From the NCBI RefSeq assembly GCF_022538055.1, contig NZ_JAKZAM010000013.1:1-64000 (forward strand): a DNA stretch of 64,000 nucleotides. Direction: 5' to 3'. Under the pieces are notes generated by a model. The model had not been told where the DNA came from. It made no database searches and saw nothing but the letters and a program-made list of their open reading frames with translations. This document shows, in pieces, positions 45,902 to 55,172 of the stretch (positions are counted from its first letter, which is position 1; every line of letters begins with the position of its first letter). A program made the position numbers and the translations under genes. This DNA comes from Cognataquiflexum nitidum. Lineage in GTDB: Bacteria > Bacteroidota > Bacteroidia > Cytophagales > Cyclobacteriaceae.

Positions 45902-46858
45902 ATGTCCATCAATCTATTTTCCCCTCCAAAAGCTATTCAAGACGAATTAGATGCTTTCCGCAGATTTTTGGATTGGACCATCCCTGCCAAAAAACTGGAC
46001 AAAAACGTCCTCATCTGCACTTGGAATATCCGGATGTTTGGCGATGTCATTATGAAATGGCAATCTGAAGAAAATGACTCCCCAAAGAGAGATGCCCATG
46101 CCCTGCTGTGCATTGTTGAGATCATCAAAAAATTTGACATCATCGCTGTTCAGGAAGTGCGGGGAAATTTCAAAGGATTAAGAGAAACCATGCACCTGTT
46201 GGGTTCGGACTGGAGTTTTTTGATGACAGATGTCACTGCAGGATCCAAAGGGAACAATGAAAGGCTAGCATTCATCTTTGACACCCGAAAAGTCAAACTG
46301 TCCGGACTTGCCTGCGAGATCGTCATACCTGATGAGGTTTTGGAGAAAAACAAGGAAATCCAAAATGATGCGCTGACTCGCCAATTTGCTCGGACGCCCT
46401 ATGGAGTGAGTTTCAAAGCAGGGAAAAGTACTTTTGTGTTATTGACCCTGCATGTGCTATTTGGATCAAAATCACAGGACCGTGTTGGAGAGATCCAAGC
46501 CATTGCAGACTGGATATTTGGCTGGTCACAGGAGATGGCTTCATGGAACCATAGCCTGCTGACTTTGGGGGATTTTAACCTGATGCGAAAGGGAGATCCG
46601 ACCTTTGATGCTTTCATTTCCTCCGGACTTTATATCCCAAATGACCTTCAGGAACAGGACAGAACTGTTTTTAAAAAAACAAATACATTTTATGACCAAA
46701 TCGCATGGTTTGAAAACAACATCAACCTGAAATATGTGCAAGGTGGAATAGTGGATTTTCGCGACCATGTACTCAAGGATAGGAACTATACAATTTCTCA
46801 ATTATCTTTCCGGCTTTCTGATCATTTTCCACTTTGGACTGAATTTATTACCCAATAA
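45902..46858 (+). CDS. Endonuclease/exonuclease/phosphatase family protein
   Basis: 318 residues from the ATG at 45902; the 24 residues open upstream look non-coding. EEP-fold motifs are ICTWNIR, AVQEVR with metal-binding Glu85, LGDFN, and DHFPLW at the end. No signal peptide is seen. The family includes nucleases and phosphodiesterases; substrate is open. It ends eight bases before the next gene and probably shares a transcript with it. Confidence 0.75.
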   Translation: MSINLFSPPKAIQDELDAFRRFLDWTIPAKKLDKNVLICTWNIRMFGDVIMKWQSEENDSPKRDAHALLCIVEIIKKFDIIAVQEVRGNFKGLRETMHLLGSDWSFLMTDVTAGSKGNNERLAFIFDTRKVKLSGLACEIVIPDEVLEKNKEIQNDALTRQFARTPYGVSFKAGKSTFVLLTLHVLFGSKSQDRVGEIQAIADWIFGWSQEMASWNHSLLTLGDFNLMRKGDPTFDAFISSGLYIPNDLQEQDRTVFKKTNTFYDQIAWFENNINLKYVQGGIVDFRDHVLKDRNYTISQLSFRLSDHFPLWTEFITQ

Positions 46859-46866
46859 ACACCCCT

Positions 46867-47784
46867 ATGATGACCTCAATGAAATACTACTTTACAGCAA
46901 TTATCTCCGTGATTTTCACATTCCATTCACAATCCCAAGAACTTGACAGGGGTAGTGTAGTCGCTAAAAATGCTTCCTTGGTGAAAGTGGGCGAAGGATA
47001 TACCTTTACTGAAGGACCTGCCGTTCACCGCAATGGCGATATCTATTTTACTGACCAGCCAAACGACAAGATATTCAAATGGTCAGCAACCAGAAATGAA
47101 GTCACACTTTTCAAAGAAGGCACAAAAAGATCTAATGGAATGTATTTTGACCGGAGAGACATTTTGATCTCCTGTGCAGATCAGGAAAACCAACTTATTG
47201 CCATTGATGATAAAGGTGATGTAAAAGTCCTGATCGAAAACTTCAAAGGAAAAAAGCTGAACGGACCAAATGATGTTTGGATTGCACCAAATGGAGGCCT
47301 GTACCTCACCGACCCTTTGTACAAAAGGCCTTGGTGGACAGGAAGAAGTCAAGAAATGGAGCAGGATGGCGAACATCTTTACTATTTGGCACCAGACAGG
47401 GTACAGTTTTTTAGGGTAGACGAAAAACTTGTCAAACCAAATGGCTTGGTAGGAACACCTGACGGCAAAAAATTGTATGTGGCAGACATAGGTGACAACA
47501 AAACCTACGTGTACGAAATCGAAGAAGACGGATACCTAAAAAACAAAAAGGTTTTTTGCGAAATGGGGTCAGATGGGATGACCATTGACAATAAAGGAAA
47601 TGTCTACCTCACAGGCAAGGGGGTTACTGTTTTTAATCCCAAAGGAGAGCAGATAGCCTACATTCCCCTACCTGAGAGATGGACAGCCAATGTCGTATTT
47701 GGAGGAACTGAACGAAAGACCTTGTTTATTACAGCAACCGACAAAGTATATACATTAGACATGAAGGTGAGAGGGGTTTGGTAA
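46867..47784 (+). CDS. SMP-30/gluconolactonase-like secreted protein
   Basis: 305 residues; the better start may be the fifth codon (ATG at 46879), giving MKYYFTAIISVIFTFHSQSQ as signal peptide. Propeller and metal-site motifs of the family are present: GYTFTEGPAVHRNGDIYFTD with the metal Glu, GPNDVWIAPNGGLYLTDP, and PNGLVGTPDGKKLYV. Members hydrolyse sugar lactones such as gluconolactone with a divalent metal. It would act in the periplasm. Confidence 0.82.
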   Translation: MMTSMKYYFTAIISVIFTFHSQSQELDRGSVVAKNASLVKVGEGYTFTEGPAVHRNGDIYFTDQPNDKIFKWSATRNEVTLFKEGTKRSNGMYFDRRDILISCADQENQLIAIDDKGDVKVLIENFKGKKLNGPNDVWIAPNGGLYLTDPLYKRPWWTGRSQEMEQDGEHLYYLAPDRVQFFRVDEKLVKPNGLVGTPDGKKLYVADIGDNKTYVYEIEEDGYLKNKKVFCEMGSDGMTIDNKGNVYLTGKGVTVFNPKGEQIAYIPLPERWTANVVFGGTERKTLFITATDKVYTLDMKVRGVW

Positions 47785-47824
47785 AAATATTGGAAAATTA
47801 GAAGATTGGAAGATTGGAAAAATT

Positions 47825-47858
47825 GTCCACGGTCGACAGTCGACTGTCGACCGTGGAC
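47825..47858. repeat. Perfect 34-base palindrome
   Basis: The 17-base arm GTCCACGGTCGACAGTC (47825-47841) is followed immediately by its exact reverse complement (47842-47858). It lies in the short gap between the convergent lactonase and ung genes. There is no T run, so it is not a standard terminator. It contains GTCGAC three times. Confidence 0.9.
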
Positions 47859-47868
47859 TACTTGACTA

Positions 47869-48531
47869 CTACCACATAATCTCCCCTATACCCTTTCCCT
47901 TAAGGTAAGCATTGGCTTTAGAAAAATGGCCACAACCCAAAAAACCCCTATGTGCTGATAGCGGACTCGGGTGTGGTGCGTGCAACTTGAGGTGTCGGGC
48001 TTCATCGATAAAAGCGGCCTTCTTTTGGGCATAGGCACCCCAAAGCATAAAGACGATGTTTTCCTTGGTGGTAGCAATTTTTCTAATGACAGCATCTGTA
48101 AAAAGCTCCCACCCCTTATTTTGGTGAGATCCTGCTTGATGGGCACGCACCGTGAGGGTGGCATTCAATAGCAAAACCCCTTGATCAGCCCATTTGGTCA
48201 GGTCTCCATTAGGCGGCATAGAGTAACCCATATCTCGGTTGATTTCCTTGAATATATTAAGAAGGCTTGGCGGAAAAGGAATACCTTCACGTACCGAAAA
48301 TGAAAGTCCATGTGCCTGCCCCGGTCCATGATAAGGATCCTGACCGAGGATGACTACTTTCAGTTTTTCTATGTGGCAATGGTCAAAGGCATTGAAAATC
48401 TCCTTACCTTTAGGATATATCACCTCGTTCTGGTATTCTGATTTAACAAAACTTGCCAGAACACTAAAATATGGTTTTGAAAATTCCTCCTCAAGAAGGT
48501 TTTTCCATCCAGATTCAATTTTTACATCCAT
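47869..48531 (-). CDS. ung: Uracil-DNA glycosylase
   Basis: 220 residues, normal length for family 1. It removes uracil from DNA in base-excision repair. Motif A is GQDPYHG with catalytic Asp65, and motif B is HPSPLSAHRG with His187. LLLNATLTV is the uracil-binding Asn region. It is divergent from apaG and convergent with the lactonase gene. Confidence 0.95.
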   Translation of the reverse strand: MDVKIESGWKNLLEEEFSKPYFSVLASFVKSEYQNEVIYPKGKEIFNAFDHCHIEKLKVVILGQDPYHGPGQAHGLSFSVREGIPFPPSLLNIFKEINRDMGYSMPPNGDLTKWADQGVLLLNATLTVRAHQAGSHQNKGWELFTDAVIRKIATTKENIVFMLWGAYAQKKAAFIDEARHLKLHAPHPSPLSAHRGFLGCGHFSKANAYLKGKGIGEIMW

Positions 48532-48608
48532 TTTTGTATCGTATTGTATAGATAATTTGGAAATAAGACAAAGTTTTCGAATTTTTAAATCCCGTTAATA
48601 AAAAAGAA

Positions 48609-48995
48609 ATGGTTACAGCTGTTACCCAAGGAATTAAAGTCACTGTAGAAGTTACCTATCAAGCCGAATTTTCGAGTCCACACCAGCATCATTATGTGTT
48701 TACCTACAAGGTAAACATAGAAAACAACAGCCCCAATACTATACAGCTGATGCGGAGAAAATGGGAGATTTTTGATGCAGGGGATGCCACCAAAACTGTT
48801 CAGGGTGACGGCGTAGTCGGTCAACAGCCTATCCTCGAGCCGGGGTACATTCATGAATATGTGTCGGGCTGTAACCTCAAATCAGGTTTGGGTAAAATGA
48901 GAGGTTCTTTTTTTATGGAGAAATTATTTGACGGAAAAGTTTTAGAAGTTAAAATTCCTGAATTTCAGTTGATTGCTGATATCTTCGACAATTAA
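48609..48995 (+). CDS. apaG: ApaG protein
   Basis: 128 residues, full length. The Ig-like fold protein shows VTVEVTYQAEFSSPHQHHYVFTYKVNIEN, the GDGVVGQQPILEPG motif and EYVSGCNL, all typical. ApaG is linked to Co2+/Mg2+ resistance and diadenosine tetraphosphate levels in enterobacteria; its biochemical job is not settled. The next gene begins two bases after its stop. Confidence 0.92.
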   Translation: MVTAVTQGIKVTVEVTYQAEFSSPHQHHYVFTYKVNIENNSPNTIQLMRRKWEIFDAGDATKTVQGDGVVGQQPILEPGYIHEYVSGCNLKSGLGKMRGSFFMEKLFDGKVLEVKIPEFQLIADIFDN

Positions 48996-48997
48996 AC

Positions 48998-49777
48998 TTG
49001 AAGCGGCACTTTTATCCTCTCCTATCCTATTTGCATTATTGGCTTGTCAAGGAAGACCAATATGCCTTGCAATCACCTTTTGTTTTTGATGTTTATAATG
49101 GGCTTCTGGGATATATACAACAGTCCAAAGGAAAAGACCTTGAAATTGAGGAATTCAGAAAAACATTACTTTCCTCCGATCAAACATGCGAGGTTGAGGA
49201 TTTTGGGGCAGGTTCTATCAAATTGACCAAACCAAAAAGAAAGATTTCCTCAGTCACAAAGTACAGCACGAGCTCAAGAAAATTCTCCCAACTGTATCAG
49301 TTTTTCTGCTCCAAGACACCTGCACTCAATGTCTATGAACTTGGTACCTGTGTGGGAATCAATACACGGTATTTGGCCCAAGCTACCAAAGGCACCTTGT
49401 TTACCTTTGAAGGTTCCCAAGCACTTTGGAGCCAATCCCAAGAAATTCCAAAACCTGAAAATACCCATTTTGTATTGGGAAATTTAAAAAATTCCCTTCC
49501 TTATATATTGGATAAAAACCATCCTGTAGATTTTGCCCTTTTGGATGCCAACCATACCTTTCAGGCGACTTTGGAGTATTTTGAGCTTATCCTTCCAAAA
49601 ATAAAAGAAAGCAGCATAATTGCCATTGCAGATATCCACTGGTCAAAAGAAATGAACAGGGCCTGGGAAAAAATCAAATCCTATCCTGAGGTCGTCATTA
49701 GCTTGGATTTTTTCGAATGTGGCATCTTGTTTTTTGACAAAACCCTTTCCAAATCCCACTATACCCTACATTATTGA
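48998..49777 (+). CDS. SAM-dependent methyltransferase (O-methyltransferase-like)
   Basis: 259 residues with a TTG start two bases after the apaG stop; no better ATG is near, and the first residues (RHFYPLLSYLHYWLV) look real. The Rossmann core has VYELGTCVGINTRYLAQ (motif I), LFTFEGSQ and VDFALLDANHT. The substrate is unknown. It is likely translationally coupled to apaG, and its 3' end overlaps the convergent TPMT-like gene by seven bases. Confidence 0.65.
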   Translation: MKRHFYPLLSYLHYWLVKEDQYALQSPFVFDVYNGLLGYIQQSKGKDLEIEEFRKTLLSSDQTCEVEDFGAGSIKLTKPKRKISSVTKYSTSSRKFSQLYQFFCSKTPALNVYELGTCVGINTRYLAQATKGTLFTFEGSQALWSQSQEIPKPENTHFVLGNLKNSLPYILDKNHPVDFALLDANHTFQATLEYFELILPKIKESSIIAIADIHWSKEMNRAWEKIKSYPEVVISLDFFECGILFFDKTLSKSHYTLHY

Positions 49778-50361
49778 TCCTTTTGTAAAATAAAAAACAA
49801 CTCCTGCCCCATTCTTGGAGGGATGGAATTATGACAGGGCTCCATTTTTAGGATATTGAATTCCTGTTCGAACAACTTCCTGTAAGCCTCGGAATCCCCA
49901 CCAAAAGGAGGGCCGGGGTTTTCAAAATCCCGATTAAACAAAAGCCCAACTACTTTTCCTCCAGGATTAAGCAGTTCACTCATTTTTTTGACATAATCCT
50001 GACGGCGGTTTGGAGGCAATGCACAAAAAAAAGTCTGCTCTAAAATTAAATCATACCCACCCTGATGCTCAAAGAAATCAATATGATGGATTTGCTTTTC
50101 AGGAAAATTTTGGTTTTTTAGTTGAAAATTTGTCAACGGAAAAGATGAAATATCTAAAATGTTAGTGTTCAAAAACCCCCTATTTAGCGCATATTGGGCT
50201 TCATATCCATTCCCCGCACCGGGAACAAGTATTTTTAACCAATAATTATCAATTTGGTCTAAATATTGCTTAAAAGGTTTCGTAACTTCACCTACATCCC
50301 AGCCAATGGTATTATGTTGATATCTAAAAGTCCAGTAATCTTCGCCGAGGAAATTTGACAT
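49771..50361 (-). CDS. TPMT-like class I methyltransferase
   Basis: 196 residues resembling thiopurine S-methyltransferases: YWTFRYQHNTIGWDVGEVTKP at the N-terminus, then motif I KILVPGAGNGYEAQYAL, YDLILEQTFFCALPP and GKVVGLLFNRDF. This family methylates thiols, selenols or halides in bacteria; the natural substrate is not fixed. Full length with no signal peptide. Confidence 0.82.
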   Translation of the reverse strand: MSNFLGEDYWTFRYQHNTIGWDVGEVTKPFKQYLDQIDNYWLKILVPGAGNGYEAQYALNRGFLNTNILDISSFPLTNFQLKNQNFPEKQIHHIDFFEHQGGYDLILEQTFFCALPPNRRQDYVKKMSELLNPGGKVVGLLFNRDFENPGPPFGGDSEAYRKLFEQEFNILKMEPCHNSIPPRMGQELFFILQKDQ

Positions 50362-50400
50362 AAAACCCTTAATTTAAAATTTTCTACAATTTATTCATCT

Positions 50401-51315
50401 ATGGAAACTACTCCACAAAAAAACACTAAAAGTGACAATGGAAAAAACATCCTTATCATTGTCCTGCTGATTTTGATTGTTGCCAGTGGCATAAAACTTT
50501 ATACTGACCACCTTGACAAAACCAGAAAATCTGAAGAAATCCTGATGCTTTCAGAAGAGAACAACGAACTCAACAGAAGGATTGATTCCATGACCTATCA
50601 GCTTGACCTCAGAATTCAGGAAATCACCAAACTTGGTGGCGACATCGCGGCTTTGGAGGAAATCAAGGAACAACTCAGCAGAGAAAGAAGCTTAGACAGA
50701 AAGCGATCCTCAGATGAAATCGAATCATTGAACAAAAGAATTGCAGCCTTCTCCAAAACTATTGAAGAAAAAGACCAGGAAATCATCCGACTAAGGCAAG
50801 TCAATGAGCAACTTTTCACTGAAAATACCGATTTGAAAACCACCCAGGCCCAAATCCAGGAAGAAGTTGCCCAATTGAATGTAAAACAAAAGGAACTTCA
50901 GGAAAAAGTTGATATCGCAGCAAGACTACGCGCTGAAAATATCAGCATCGCAGCGGTAAACTCCCGCGGTAAAGAAAGAGAAGACGGTTTCAAAAACAGA
51001 CAGTTGGAAAAGCTTCGCGTGACTTTCAACCTAGCTGACAATAAAGTAGCTGAAAAAGGTCCAAGAGATATCTATGTCCAGATTATGGCACCTAACAACC
51101 AGCCAATTTTTGATGTAGCAAAAGGTTCAGGAACCTTCTCCATTGATGGCAGGGAAGAATTTTACACAGTCCATCAGGATATAATCTTTGACAATTCCAA
51201 GCAGACATTGACTTACTTCTACGAGAAAGGCACCAAATACAACCCCGGCGTCTACGAAGTGAGAATATATTCCGACGGATATCAGATTGGGAGCAAGACA
51301 TTTGAGGTGAAATAA
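50401..51315 (+). CDS. Membrane-anchored coiled-coil protein
   Basis: 304 residues. One membrane helix (about 16-34) is followed by a long coiled coil (about 40-180), then a globular beta domain (from about 200, LEKLRVTFNLADNKVAEKGPRDIYVQI to the end). The family resembles Bacteroidetes hypothetical proteins with the same layout. It ends about 90 bases before rpsF, with that operon's promoter in between. A cell-envelope or division role is possible but unproven. Confidence 0.6.
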   Translation: METTPQKNTKSDNGKNILIIVLLILIVASGIKLYTDHLDKTRKSEEILMLSEENNELNRRIDSMTYQLDLRIQEITKLGGDIAALEEIKEQLSRERSLDRKRSSDEIESLNKRIAAFSKTIEEKDQEIIRLRQVNEQLFTENTDLKTTQAQIQEEVAQLNVKQKELQEKVDIAARLRAENISIAAVNSRGKEREDGFKNRQLEKLRVTFNLADNKVAEKGPRDIYVQIMAPNNQPIFDVAKGSGTFSIDGREEFYTVHQDIIFDNSKQTLTYFYEKGTKYNPGVYEVRIYSDGYQIGSKTFEVK

Positions 51316-51336
51316 TCCGGTATTTTCGATCTTATA

Positions 51337-51368
51337 TTTGGAATAAACAGGACAAACAACTACTTTTG
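51337..51368 (+). promoter_or_regulatory. Bacteroidetes-type promoter for rpsF-rpsR-rplI
   Basis: TTTG (51337-51340), a 20-base spacer, then TACTTTTG (51361-51368), matching the TTTG-N17-23-TAnnTTTG consensus. Transcription should start near 51374. Confidence 0.7.
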
Positions 51369-51408
51369 CGGTCTGTTTATCAAAAATAAGCTTAAAATAA
51401 AAAAAATC

Positions 51409-51780
51409 ATGTTCCAAAAAAATTATGAAACGGTATTCATACTTACTCCCGTTTTGTCTGAAGTTCAGATGAAGGATACCGTAGACAAGTTTGTAAACTT
51501 GTTAAAAACTGAGGGAGCAGAAATCATCAATGTTGAGAATTGGGGTCTTAAAAAGTTGGCCTACCCTATTCAGAAAAAAAGCACCGGTTTCTACATTTTA
51601 ATCGAGTACAAGGCAGATCCATCAGTGATCAAGAAATTGGAAATTGAAATCAGAAGAGATGAAAAAATCCTTCGATTCCTTACTACAGTTCTTGACAAGC
51701 ACGGAATTGCTTACGGAGACAAAAGAAGAAAAGGTGAATTTAACAAAAAAACTGAAGCTAAGGAGGAGTCTGCAGTATGA
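51409..51780 (+). CDS. rpsF: 30S ribosomal protein S6
   Basis: 123 residues. The S6 fold is clear: [41 protein letters not shown] and the [16 protein letters not shown] end, with a charged C-terminal tail. It begins the rpsF-rpsR-rplI operon, and its stop overlaps the rpsR start (ATGA). Confidence 0.96.
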   Translation: MFQKNYETVFILTPVLSEVQMKDTVDKFVNLLKTEGAEIINVENWGLKKLAYPIQKKSTGFYILIEYKADPSVIKKLEIEIRRDEKILRFLTTVLDKHGIAYGDKRRKGEFNKKTEAKEESAV

Positions 51781-52028
51781 CACTTAAAAACGAACCAATC
51801 AACAGAAACGATAACAGAAAAAAATACTGCCGTTTCAAAAAAAGCGGTATCAAGTATATCGACTACAAAGACCCTAACTTCCTTTTGAAGTTTGTCAATG
51901 AGCAGGGAAAAATCCTTCCAAGAAGATTGACAGGGAATTCAGCCAAGTTTCAAAGAAAAGTGTCCAACGCCATCAAAAAGGCAAGACACTTGGCGTTGAT
52001 GCCATTTGTAACTGACGGATTGAAATAG
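51777..52028 (+). CDS. rpsR: 30S ribosomal protein S18
   Basis: 83 residues. It has [40 protein letters not shown] and [11 protein letters not shown], the S18 hallmarks. The start overlaps the rpsF stop by four bases. S18 binds S6 in the small-subunit platform, so co-expression fits. Confidence 0.97.
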   Translation: MTLKNEPINRNDNRKKYCRFKKSGIKYIDYKDPNFLLKFVNEQGKILPRRLTGNSAKFQRKVSNAIKKARHLALMPFVTDGLK

Positions 52029-52064
52029 TACATCTTTGTTCATTTATCTTAAAATAGTATTACA

Positions 52065-52508
52065 ATGGAAGTTATTCTTAAAACAGACATAAAAGGACTT
52101 GGATACAAAAATGACATGGTCGAAGTAAAGCCAGGTTATGGTAGAAATTACCTCATCCCTCAGGGATTTGCGGTATTGGCTACAGGTTCCAACAAAAAAA
52201 TCCTTGCCGAAAACGTAAAGCAAGCAGCCCACAAGGCTGAAAAAATCAAAACTGCAGCTGAGGAATTGGCTTCAAAACTTGCTGAAATGACTTTGGAAAT
52301 CAAGGCTAAAATCGGCGAGTCAGGTAAAATCTTCGGAAAAGTCACTACACTTCAGATTTCTGATGCTTTGGCTACTAAAGGAGTGGATATCGACAGAAAG
52401 AAAATCTCCATCAATGTACCTGTTCAGGGTGCCGGAGAATTTGAAGCTGAGGTTGACCTTCATAGAGAGGTAAAAAGCTCCGTGAAATTTGTGGTAGTAG
52501 CCGAGTAA
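52065..52508 (+). CDS. rplI: 50S ribosomal protein L9
   Basis: 147 residues. The N-terminal domain (MEVILKTDIKGLGYKNDMVEV and GYGRNYLIPQGFAVLAT), the long helix and the C-terminal domain (GKIFGKVTTLQISDAL) are all present. It is the last gene of the operon and is closed by a strong terminator. Confidence 0.96.
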   Translation: MEVILKTDIKGLGYKNDMVEVKPGYGRNYLIPQGFAVLATGSNKKILAENVKQAAHKAEKIKTAAEELASKLAEMTLEIKAKIGESGKIFGKVTTLQISDALATKGVDIDRKKISINVPVQGAGEFEAEVDLHREVKSSVKFVVVAE

Positions 52509-52533
52509 GCTTTACCAAAAAATTATCATAAAC

Positions 52534-52570
52534 AAAAAAGGCTTTCGATTGAAAGCCTTTTTTGTTTTGT
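52534..52570 (+). terminator. Terminator after rplI
   Basis: AAAAAAGGCTTTC pairs with GAAAGCCTTTTTT around a four-base GATT loop, followed by more T. It probably also serves the convergent small gene. Confidence 0.88.
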
Positions 52571-52575
52571 CAAAA

Positions 52576-52824
52576 TTAATTCAAAGCGATTTTTTCAAGA
52601 TCTTCGACCAATTTTTTAGCAACAGACTTATTGTTCTCTTCTCTTTTGGCTTTCAATAATTCCAAAGCCTTTTTGCTTTTTTCAATTACACCAACGGGAT
52701 TGTTGTCATATTGGAAACTGTTCCAACACCATGAAAGCTCAGCATGAAGCTTCTCGTCCAAGTTTAATTTTTCAAGTTTTTCCAAAGTTGAAACAATGGT
52801 TTTTTCAGAAATTTTTACTGACAT
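52576..52824 (-). CDS. Small helical hypothetical protein
   Basis: 82 residues from the ATG at 52824 (a longer frame upstream looks non-coding). It has a helix-rich, charged sequence (EKTIVSTLEKLEKLNLDEKLHAELSWC; SKKALELLKAKREENNKSV). Similar short proteins occur next to ribosomal genes in Bacteroidetes. No function is known. Confidence 0.6.
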   Translation of the reverse strand: MSVKISEKTIVSTLEKLEKLNLDEKLHAELSWCWNSFQYDNNPVGVIEKSKKALELLKAKREENNKSVAKKLVEDLEKIALN

Positions 52825-53015
52825 GATTATAATTGTTTTGTTAAATAATGTAAATGCTTTTTTCAAATTTGATCACAAAACAATGTATAATTTTGCATAA
52901 ATACAAAATAATCAGGCTTTTAGTAACATAAATTTAAATTTCAATCGATTTCGTTAGAATAATTGGAGACAGATTTTTGTTTCTTGTGACTATATTTAAA
53001 CCAACTTGACAAAGC

Positions 53016-53660
53016 ATGGAAAGAAAACAATCACTTGAGGAGGAATTTGCGAATAGTATTACCCACGGATTTGGGATATTATTCAGCATAGTAGCCATAG
53101 CATTGTTAGTCACTTTTTCTGTCCTCAACGGAACAGCCTTACATATTGTCAGTTGCAGCCTTTTTGGGGCTTCAATTTTACTGCTTTATACATTTTCTAC
53201 CCTTTATCATGCCACGCCTAACGGGCCCATCAAAATATGGCTGAGAACCTTTGACCACATTGGAATCTACTTTTTGATAGCGGGTACATACACTCCTTTT
53301 TTGCTATTGGCTGTAAAAGGAACTTTGGGCTGGATATTCTTTGGGATTATATGGGGATTGACACTGTTTGGTACAATCTTTAAAATTTTCTTTACCCACA
53401 AATTCAGTAAAGCCTCCCTTATTCTTTATCTGGGCATGGGCTGGATGGCTGTTTTTTTGATCAAACCCTTACTCACTTCTTTAAGTATCCCTACCCTTTC
53501 CCTAATCGCTGCAGGTGGACTTAGCTACACGCTTGGTACCATATTTTATACAAAGCCTCAAATGCGTTTTGGCCATACTATCTGGCACGTTTTTGTGTTG
53601 GCCGGAACAATCCTGCACTTTATTGCCATCATGAACATGATTTTGACAGACAAACTCTAA
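53016..53660 (+). CDS. Hemolysin III family / PAQR-like membrane protein
   Basis: 214 residues with seven membrane helices. It starts with EEFANSITHGFG, then has STLYHATPNG with the metal His, LRTFDHIGIYFLIAGTYTPF, and ends with the two His (GHTIWHVFVLAGTILHF). The family is related to PAQR hydrolases; haemolysis itself is doubtful in most members. Confidence 0.85.
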   Translation: MERKQSLEEEFANSITHGFGILFSIVAIALLVTFSVLNGTALHIVSCSLFGASILLLYTFSTLYHATPNGPIKIWLRTFDHIGIYFLIAGTYTPFLLLAVKGTLGWIFFGIIWGLTLFGTIFKIFFTHKFSKASLILYLGMGWMAVFLIKPLLTSLSIPTLSLIAAGGLSYTLGTIFYTKPQMRFGHTIWHVFVLAGTILHFIAIMNMILTDKL

Positions 53661-53721
53661 TCTTTTTAGGCTGACATTAAAGCATTTAAATTATATCATT
53701 TAAAAATCTTCACTCCCCTAC

Positions 53722-53752
53722 TTGCATAAAAAGGAAAGTACCCCTACATTTG
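53722..53752 (+). promoter_or_regulatory. Promoter for the tRNA-Gln gene
   Basis: TTG (53722-53724), a 20-base spacer, then TACATTTG (53745-53752), a good match to the Bacteroidetes consensus. The tRNA begins about 38 bases downstream. Confidence 0.6.
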
Positions 53753-53790
53753 TGACACCTTTTGAAAAACAGGGGTTTTTAACAGAAAAT

Positions 53791-53866
53791 TGGCCGATGG
53801 TGTAACTGGCAACACGTCTGATTTTGGTTCAGAAGAGTCCAGGTTCGAAACCTGGTCGGCCAACCA
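53791..53866 (+). tRNA. tRNA-Gln (anticodon TTG), CCA encoded
   Basis: The acceptor stem TGGCCGA (53791-53797) pairs with TCGGCCA (53856-53862); the discriminator is A and CCA follows. The anticodon loop is TTTTGGT, giving TTG and decoding CAA. The T arm has GGTTCGAAACC. The cloverleaf is complete. Confidence 0.93.
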
Positions 53867-53867
53867 A

Positions 53868-53893
53868 AAAAGCAGCTCAAAAGGCTGCTTTTT
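53868..53893 (+). terminator. Terminator after the tRNA
   Basis: AAAGCAGC pairs with GCTGCTTT around a short loop, followed by a run of T. Confidence 0.8.
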
Positions 53894-53993
53894 TTATTTT
53901 CAGGCTGTTCTTGGTTCTTATTTAAATCATAACAACAAACTTCGCCCTTTCCCTAAAATTCACTTTATTTGCACAATCATCAAAACCACTAAG

Positions 53994-55124
53994 ATGTCAG
54001 CATTCGACGATATCAGACCCTATTACGATACAGAAGTTAATGATGCCATTCGGGAGATTATAGACCACCCGATGCTGAAGGCAATGATGAATTTTACCTT
54101 TCCTGAAGAAAAAGACGAATATTGGAAAAACCTCATGCTTCATTGCCATTCTATCAGGGATTTCCAAATCAACTTTATCTATCCTGCCATTCAAAAAGTG
54201 CTGGAAAAAAGTTCGAGCGGGCTGAGTACGTCGGGATTTGAAAAACTAGAAAAAAACACCTCTTACCTCTTCATTTCAAACCACAGGGATATCATCCTAG
54301 ATACCTCCCTACTCAATGCCTCACTTTACGAGCATGGGCTTCGTATGACCACTTCCGCCATAGGCGACAACCTTGTCAAAAAACCCTTCCTTAGAACCTT
54401 GGCAAGACTGACAAGAAGCTTTATAATCAAAAGGGGCATTCCATCAAGAGAACTTTTGGAAAGCTCCAAAACGATTTCAGCATTTATAAGACAATCCCTC
54501 CTTAGGGAAAACAGGTCCGTATGGATAGCCCAAAGGGAAGGCCGGACAAAGGACGGCAATGACATGACCCACAAAGGAGTCCTCAAAATGATCGGAATGG
54601 CCGCTGACACCGGAGAAAATATCCTGGATTATTTCAAAAAAATCAATGTTGTCCCGGTAAGTATCTCTTATGAATACGATCCAACCGACGTACTCAAGAT
54701 GCCGGAACTCTTGGCCAAAGCAAGGTCTGAAGCCTATGTCAAAGGAGAAAATGAAGATTTTCACACCTTACTGAATGGCATTATTGGCCAAAAGAAAGGA
54801 ATCCATATCCATATCGGGGAGGTATTGACCGAACCGATCAACTACATATCAAAAACAGTTTCCGGACCTGTGAGGCAGCTGCAGGAATTGGCTGAATTGA
54901 TAGACCGACAGATCATAATGGGATATAAATTATGGCCTACCAAATATATCGCCCATGACCTCCTTTATGGATCGGATCAATTTTCCGATAAATACAGCAA
55001 AGAGGAAAAAGAACTTTTTGAAAGGCGTTTTAAAAAAGGCGTAGACCAAAATGATCCTATGGCGGTAAGCAGTTTCCTAGCCATGTATGCCAACCCCGTC
55101 TCTAATCAAATGAACAATTATTGA
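53994..55124 (+). CDS. PlsC-type glycerophosphate acyltransferase-like protein
   Basis: 376 residues from the ATG at 53994. The frame is open back through the tRNA, but that part is not coding. The acyltransferase block has LFISNHRDIILDTSLLN (substrate-binding His/Asp region) and a second block at VWIAQREGRTKDG. These match 1-acyl-glycerol-3-phosphate acyltransferase-like proteins of Bacteroidetes. It would transfer acyl groups in membrane lipid synthesis (substrate inferred). The CRISPR array begins about 50-110 bases after its stop codon. Confidence 0.75.
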   Translation: MSAFDDIRPYYDTEVNDAIREIIDHPMLKAMMNFTFPEEKDEYWKNLMLHCHSIRDFQINFIYPAIQKVLEKSSSGLSTSGFEKLEKNTSYLFISNHRDIILDTSLLNASLYEHGLRMTTSAIGDNLVKKPFLRTLARLTRSFIIKRGIPSRELLESSKTISAFIRQSLLRENRSVWIAQREGRTKDGNDMTHKGVLKMIGMAADTGENILDYFKKINVVPVSISYEYDPTDVLKMPELLAKARSEAYVKGENEDFHTLLNGIIGQKKGIHIHIGEVLTEPINYISKTVSGPVRQLQELAELIDRQIIMGYKLWPTKYIAHDLLYGSDQFSDKYSKEEKELFERRFKKGVDQNDPMAVSSFLAMYANPVSNQMNNY

Positions 55125-55172
55125 GCAAACATTAATTTGATCTTGGAAATTCTGCTTTTGTTTTGGTGAAGA

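Noticed and set aside
53790..53993. N-terminal extension of the acyltransferase frame
   Set aside because: It runs through the tRNA-Gln gene and its terminator, so the start is set at 53994.
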